Program-made: the position numbers and the translations under genes
Shown: piece by piece, positions 59,837 to 64,000 of the stretch
Position numbering within the stretch: position 1 is the first letter of the stretch
How the letters are laid out: each line of letters begins with the position of its first letter
The notes under the pieces: generated by a model
The model's database searches: none
Seen by the model: the letters and a program-made list of their open reading frames with translations, nothing else
What the model was told of the DNA's origin: nothing
NCBI RefSeq assembly: GCF_003594875.1
Contig: NZ_QZEY01000021.1
Span: 1 to 64,000, forward strand
DNA length: 64,000 bases
Reading direction: 5' to 3'
DNA from: Bailinhaonella thermotolerans
GTDB taxonomy: Bacteria > Actinomycetota > Actinomycetes > Streptosporangiales > Streptosporangiaceae

Positions 59837-59981
59837 GCAACCGCACAGTAGGACGACCCGCCCCGAGTTATCTAGGGGTAAAGGGCGTCATACCCGGTTT
59901 TGCTCCTTACGAACCGGAAGAACGCCGCCACAAAAGTATGAACTTCGCAACACTAGGCAGCCTCTCGGGTATTCAGCTACC

Positions 59982-60806
59982 GTGCGTTACGTGGAACCTG
60001 CGAACGCGCCACGAGATGGTCACTCTGCGTCGCCCATCTGGGTCAACGACCGGCCTGAGGACGAACGGGATCCAAAGCGCCAGGTCACCACGACGTACGC
60101 GCCCATTGAGCGGGCGTCGCTCCTCGGCCTGATACGCCAGCCGCAGTACCGCCACTGGCGAATCAGGCTGGCGATCGCGGCGGGTGTGGGGCTCGTCGTC
60201 ACCGTGCTCACGGACTGGCGGCTCGGACTCACGGCGGCGGTGCTCACCGTCATCGCCGACACGGTCCAGCGCGCCAGGTCCACCTCCTCCATCGAGGCCT
60301 GGCGGCGGGCGTCGGCCGCGGAACGCCGCACCGAGGCGCAGCTCCGCAAACTGGAGCGCGTCGGCTACCGCGCCCTGCACGCCCGCGCGATCCCCGGCAG
60401 CGACGCCCAGATCGACCACCTGGTCATCGGGCCCACCGGGGTCTACGCCGTGGACTCGGAGAAGTGGGACCGCCGGCTCCCGGTGCGCGCGATGTCCCAC
60501 CGCAAGCTCTTCCACGGGCCGCACAGCCAGAAGCCGCGCCTGGACGAGGCCCGCTGGGAGGCCGACCGCGCCGCCGAGCTGATCGGTCAGGCGATCGGCC
60601 GCGAGGTCCAGGTCGTGCCCTCCCTGGCGATCTACGGCCCCACGATCCCCTGGAAGATCCTCAACATCCGCGACGTGGACGTCTTCGAGGGCGGCCGCGT
60701 CCGGAAGTGGATCACCAAGCGGGAGAAGACACTCACCGCGACCGAGATCGAGCGCATCGCCCGCGCCGCGGAGAACGTCCTGCCCCCGAGATACCCGACC
60801 TCCTGA
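59982..60806 (+). CDS. NERD-domain membrane protein
   Basis: About 274 residues. Two hydrophobic helices (near 58-95) precede a NERD (nuclease-related) domain at about 115-220 with the motif SDAQIDHLVIGPTGVYAVDS and a downstream Lys/Trp region (SEKWDRRL). The Asp and Gln-x-Asp elements of the nuclease-like site are in place. The role of such proteins is unknown; nucleic-acid processing at the membrane is inferred. Start uncertain: GTG 59982 or 59991, no clear ribosome site. Confidence 0.85.
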   Translation: MRYVEPANAPRDGHSASPIWVNDRPEDERDPKRQVTTTYAPIERASLLGLIRQPQYRHWRIRLAIAAGVGLVVTVLTDWRLGLTAAVLTVIADTVQRARSTSSIEAWRRASAAERRTEAQLRKLERVGYRALHARAIPGSDAQIDHLVIGPTGVYAVDSEKWDRRLPVRAMSHRKLFHGPHSQKPRLDEARWEADRAAELIGQAIGREVQVVPSLAIYGPTIPWKILNIRDVDVFEGGRVRKWITKREKTLTATEIERIARAAENVLPPRYPTS

Positions 60807-60843
60807 CCCCCGATCCCCCGATCCCCCGACCCCCCGTCATCCC

Positions 60844-60876
60844 GTACGGCGCCGCCCGGCCAGGCAGGCGCCGTAC
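60844..60876 (+). terminator. Hairpin with GTACGGCGCC arms
   Basis: GTACGGCGCC (60844-60853) pairs perfectly with 60867-60876, 38 bp after the NERD gene. Confidence 0.75.
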
Positions 60877-60947
60877 CCGTTTCCGGGCACGGCGCGCGAC
60901 CGGCCACGGCGGCACGCCCCCGGACGCGTGAACATCGGCGGGGACTC

Positions 60948-61004
60948 GGTGACGGGGCGGGGCCGCGACGGGGCGGGGCGGTGACGGGGCGGGGCCGCGA
61001 CGGG
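60948..61004. repeat. 25-bp direct repeat upstream of ilvD, in the gap 60807-61146
   Basis: A 25-bp G-rich sequence is repeated at 60948-60972 and 60980-61004 (period 32). The remaining gap contains the ilvD promoter region but no other gene. Confidence 0.75.
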
Positions 61005-61146
61005 CGCCGGGACACGGCCGGGGCGTGGGCGCGTCCGGGGACCGGGAGGGCGCGTCCCATCTGATGGACGGCATGTCTCAGGGAACGGGCGGCGGGGACT
61101 ACCATCGAGAGACCACTTCCAGGTGTCTTCGACAGGGAGCCGCTCT

Positions 61147-62985
61147 ATGCCCGCCCTCAGGTCTCGTACGGTCACTCACGGCAGGAACATGGCCGGTGCC
61201 CGGGCCCTCCTCCGGGCGACCGGCGTAGCGGGCTCCGACTTCGGCAAGCCGATCGTGGCGATCGCCAACAGCTTCACCCAGTTCGTGCCCGGCCACGTGC
61301 ACCTGCGCGAGGTCGCCGAGGTCGTCGCCGACTCGGTGCGCGAGGCGGGCGCGATCCCGCGCGAGTTCAACACGATCGCCGTGGACGACGGCATCGCGAT
61401 GGGCCACGGCGGCATGCTCTACTCCCTGCCGTCGCGCGAGCTGATCGCCGACGCCGTGGAGTACATGGTCCAGGCCCACTGCGCCGATGCCCTGGTCTGC
61501 GTCTCCAACTGCGACAAGATCACCCCGGGCATGCTGCTCGCGGCGCTGCGCCTGAACATCCCCACGGTCTTCGTCTCCGGCGGGCCGATGGAGGCCGGCA
61601 AGACCCCGGGCCGCAAGCTCGACCTGATCGACCCGATGATCGCCTCCGCCGACGACAGCGTGTCCGACGAGGACCTGCTGGCCATGGAGGAGAGCGCCTG
61701 CCCGACATGCGGCTCGTGCTCGGGCATGTTCACCGCCAACTCGATGAACTGCCTGGTCGAGGCGATCGGCCTGGGCCTGCCGGGCAACGGCACCACGCTG
61801 GCCACCCACGCGTTCCGCAAGCGGCTCTTCGAGCAGGCGGGCCGCGTGATCGTGGACCTGGCCAAGCGCTACTACGACGGCGACGACGAGTCGGTGCTGC
61901 CGCTCAGCATCGCCACGCGGGCGGCCTTCGAGAACGCCATGGCGCTCGACGTGGCCATGGGCGGCTCGACCAACACGATCCTGCACCTGCTGGCCGCCGC
62001 CCGCGAGGCCCGCGTGGACTTCGGCCTCAAGGACATCAACGAGCTGTCCCAGCGCGTGCCCTGCGTCTGCAAGGTCGCCCCGGCCACCGCGAAGTACCAC
62101 GTCGAGGACGTCCACCGCGCCGGGGGCATCCCCGCGATCCTCGGCGAGCTCGACCGCGCGGGCCTGCTCAACCGCGACGTGCGCACGATCCACTCGGCCA
62201 CGCTCGGCGAGTTCCTCGACAAGTGGGACCCGAAGTCGCCGAATGTGCTCCCCGAGGCGATCGAGCTCTGGCACGCCGCCCCCGGCAACAAGCGCACGAT
62301 CAAGGCCTACTCGCAGGAGGCCCGCTGGGAGAGCCTCGACCTCGACCGCGAGCAGGGCTGCGTCCGCTCCGTCGAGCACGCCTACACCAAGGACGGCGGC
62401 CTCGCCGTCCTCTACGGCAACCTCGCCCCCGAGGGCGCGATCGTCAAGACCGCCGGGGTCGAGGAGGAGCTGTGGCGCTTCTCCGGCCCGGCCCGCGTCT
62501 TCGAGTCCCAGGAGGACACGGTGGACGCGATCCTGGCGAACCACGTCAAGCCGGGCGACGTGGTGATCGTGCGCTACGAGGGCCCCAAGGGCGGCCCGGG
62601 CATGCAGGAGATGCTCTACCCGACGAGCTTCCTCAAGGGCAAGGGCCTGGGCAAGGCGTGCGCGCTGATCACCGACGGCCGCTTCTCCGGCGGGACCTCG
62701 GGCCTGTCCATCGGGCACGCCTCCCCCGAGGCGGCCGAGGGCGGCGTCATCGCCCTCGTCGAGGACGGCGACGCGATCGAGATCGACATCCCGAACCGCA
62801 CCCTCCGCCTCGACGTCCCCGACGACGAGCTCGACGCCCGCAGGGAGCGCCTCCTCAAGGAGCTGAACGGCTACCGCCCCCGCGACCGCCGTCGCCCGGT
62901 CAGCGCCGCCCTCCAGGCCTACGCCGCGCTGACCACGTCGGCCTCCACCGGAGCCTCCCGGGACCTGTCCCAGCTCTCCAGGTGA
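61147..62985 (+). CDS. ilvD: Dihydroxy-acid dehydratase
   Basis: A 612-residue iron-sulfur enzyme that dehydrates 2,3-dihydroxy-isovalerate and -methylvalerate in valine, isoleucine and leucine synthesis. Cluster and metal residues are seen in DDGIAMGH (Asp81), NCDKITPGM (Cys122) and [11 protein letters not shown] (Cys191). The C-terminal motif [15 protein letters not shown] is intact. The ATG at 61147 follows AGGGAG; an ATG eight codons earlier is in frame. Length matches the E. coli-type enzyme. Confidence 0.96.
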   Translation: MPALRSRTVTHGRNMAGARALLRATGVAGSDFGKPIVAIANSFTQFVPGHVHLREVAEVVADSVREAGAIPREFNTIAVDDGIAMGHGGMLYSLPSRELIADAVEYMVQAHCADALVCVSNCDKITPGMLLAALRLNIPTVFVSGGPMEAGKTPGRKLDLIDPMIASADDSVSDEDLLAMEESACPTCGSCSGMFTANSMNCLVEAIGLGLPGNGTTLATHAFRKRLFEQAGRVIVDLAKRYYDGDDESVLPLSIATRAAFENAMALDVAMGGSTNTILHLLAAAREARVDFGLKDINELSQRVPCVCKVAPATAKYHVEDVHRAGGIPAILGELDRAGLLNRDVRTIHSATLGEFLDKWDPKSPNVLPEAIELWHAAPGNKRTIKAYSQEARWESLDLDREQGCVRSVEHAYTKDGGLAVLYGNLAPEGAIVKTAGVEEELWRFSGPARVFESQEDTVDAILANHVKPGDVVIVRYEGPKGGPGMQEMLYPTSFLKGKGLGKACALITDGRFSGGTSGLSIGHASPEAAEGGVIALVEDGDAIEIDIPNRTLRLDVPDDELDARRERLLKELNGYRPRDRRRPVSAALQAYAALTTSASTGASRDLSQLSR

Positions 62986-63019
62986 ACCGGGGAGCCCCCG
63001 GGCTCCCGCCATCTCCATC

Positions 63020-63057
63020 CCGTACGGCTCGCGCCCGCCCCGGCGCGAGCCGTACGG
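63020..63057 (+). terminator. ilvD terminator with 16-bp stem
   Basis: CCGTACGGCTCGCGCC (63020-63035) pairs perfectly with 63042-63057, 35 bp after the ilvD stop. Confidence 0.85.
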
Positions 63058-63130
63058 CGTTCCAGGGAACGGCACGGCAACGCAAGGGTCTTGCGGGGGG
63101 TTTCGGGCGGGGTTACGATCCCAATAACTC

Positions 63131-63147
63131 TTAGGAAACTTTCTTAA
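63131..63147. promoter_or_regulatory. TTAGGAAA near-palindrome upstream of the CBM2 gene
   Basis: TTAGGAAAcTTTCTTAA has one mismatch to a perfect palindrome and lies in an AT-rich island, 146 bp before the start codon. It is a candidate operator for carbohydrate control of this secreted enzyme. The leader between it and the ATG shows no other feature. Confidence 0.55.
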
Positions 63148-63292
63148 TAGAAACGTCGGCGCGAGGCACAATGGCGTGCACGAGCCCGCGAGCCGGAATC
63201 CGGGGCGAATGTGCAACCCGTCCCGGATTCCGCCGCCACGCGATCCGGTCGTTGCGTGGGTCCCCCAGTCCACCTCCTTTCCGGGAGCGATG

Positions 63293-64000
63293 ATGCGGCG
63301 CGGCCTACCCCTGTTCGCCCTCACCGGCCTTGCGGTCCTTCTCCTCTCCCTGCTCGTGCCCACAGGCGCCCACGCGGCGGCCTCGGCGACCGCCGTGTTC
63401 GCCAAGACCGCCGAGTGGGGCTCGGGCTTCGAGGGCAGGTACACGATCACCAACGGCACCGGGACGGCCATCAACGGCTGGTCCGTGGCCGTCGACATGC
63501 CCGCCGGCGGAACCGTCAGCTCCGCCTGGGACGCCACCGTCTCCCGCAGCGGGCAGCGCTTCACCTTCACCAACGTCGGCTGGAACGGCACCGTGGCCCC
63601 GGGGGCGAGCGTGAGCTTCGGCTTCATCGGCTCGCCCGGCTCCGCCGTGCCGTCGAACTGCACGCTCAACGGGCAGTCCTGCACCGGCACCGGCAACCCG
63701 GGGGCCCCGGGGCAGCCGGGGCCGGTGACCGCGACCGCCACGGACACCAGCGTCACCCTGAGCTGGGGGGCCTCCAGCGGGACCGTGACCGGGTACCGGG
63801 TCTACGAGGGCACCGCGCAGAGGGCGCAGGTCGCCGGCACCACCGCGACGATCGGCGGCCTGGCCGCCTGCGAGACCCACACCTACACCGTCAGGGCCTA
63901 CAACTCCTCCGGCGAGTCGGCGGGCCGGGACGTGACCGCCACCACCACCGGCTGCACGAACCCGCAGCCCGGCAAGATGCCCGGCGCGCCGTACCTCTAC
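63293..64000 (+). CDS. Secreted CBM2-Fn3 enzyme, probably GH18 chitinase (incomplete)
   Basis: The first 236 codons; the gene runs off the window. A Sec signal covers residues 1-30. A family 2 carbohydrate-binding module follows (about 32-131) with surface tryptophans in NGWSVAV, SAWDATV and VGWNGTV. A fibronectin type III domain covers about 145-220, then a short linker and KMPGAPYLY, which I associate with the start of actinomycete GH18 chitinases. The catalytic part is missing, so chitinase is probable, not shown. Start ATG 63293 (or 63290) follows CGGGAG. Confidence 0.85.
   Translation, partial: MRRGLPLFALTGLAVLLLSLLVPTGAHAAASATAVFAKTAEWGSGFEGRYTITNGTGTAINGWSVAVDMPAGGTVSSAWDATVSRSGQRFTFTNVGWNGTVAPGASVSFGFIGSPGSAVPSNCTLNGQSCTGTGNPGAPGQPGPVTATATDTSVTLSWGASSGTVTGYRVYEGTAQRAQVAGTTATIGGLAACETHTYTVRAYNSSGESAGRDVTATTTGCTNPQPGKMPGAPYLY

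Noticed and set aside
61099-63756. An 885-codon open frame on the minus strand
   Set aside because: It covers ilvD, the ilvD terminator and the CBM2 gene in antisense, with no start signal or domain.

Overview
The window reads as chromosome of a very GC-rich actinomycete. Coding regions have almost only G or C at third codon positions, GTG and TTG starts are common, and the gene content is actinobacterial: a mycothiol-type DsbA oxidoreductase, an Eis-like acetyltransferase, DUF2795/DUF2267 proteins, a B12-riboswitch-controlled nrdAB operon and CBM2 secreted enzymes. A filamentous Streptosporangiales/Actinomadura-like host is my inference, not proven by any gene here.

Region 1 (1-4846) is the right end of an integrated element, most likely an AICE (actinomycete integrative and conjugative element). 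It starts inside a gene whose N-terminus resembles Pra-type replication/excision activators. A KorSA-like GntR/UTRA repressor follows, and an identical 12-bp operator candidate lies before both genes. Next come a translationally coupled trio of small genes of unknown function, a divergent XRE-TPR regulator, a NUDIX hydrolase and a tiny AT-richer gene with its own terminator. Two 10-bp-phased repeat arrays and a 28-bp-arm inverted repeat follow. The element ends in a 43-bp copy of the 3' half of tRNA-Gly(TCC), taken as the attachment core. The intact tRNA and the integrase should lie to the left of the window.

Region 2 (5053-24000) is core/accessory chromosome: a PEP-mutase-family lyase, DUF6745 pair, STAS protein, secreted M28 peptidase, a YtrA-type GntR/ABC/permease operon under a large palindrome, a double USP, an erythromycin-esterase-family protein, GH13 amylase-like protein, rhodanese-CBS fusion, secreted esterase, and a phosphoribosyltransferase/hydrolase/CBS group. 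Several of these resemble members of the mycobacterial DosR dormancy regulon; a baeRF2 (Rv2629-like) gene at 33872 adds to the list.

Region 3 (24559-34945) holds small charged DUF2267/DUF2795-type proteins, GPP34, an SDR/aldehyde dehydrogenase divergent pair, uppP, a quinone-oxidoreductase-like gene with an atypical SDR, and baeRF2.

Region 4 (35035-64000) holds a large LPG-flippase-like membrane protein, nrdAB with a cobalamin riboswitch plus an NrdR box, a cytochrome P450, a MarR/MFS divergent pair, pepN, a sigma-R-type promoter before the DsbA-like reductase, an MFS exporter, peptide deformylase, rpiB, Eis-like GNAT, a membrane PP2C phosphatase, a Rip1-type site-2 protease, amidase, NERD protein, ilvD, and finally a CBM2-Fn3 secreted protein (probable GH18 chitinase) running off the window.

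Palindromes built on CCGTACGG recur between genes and in several gaps form long-stem hairpins that act plausibly as terminators. A perfect 28-bp-arm palindrome at 23931-23989 has a degenerate relative at 38762.
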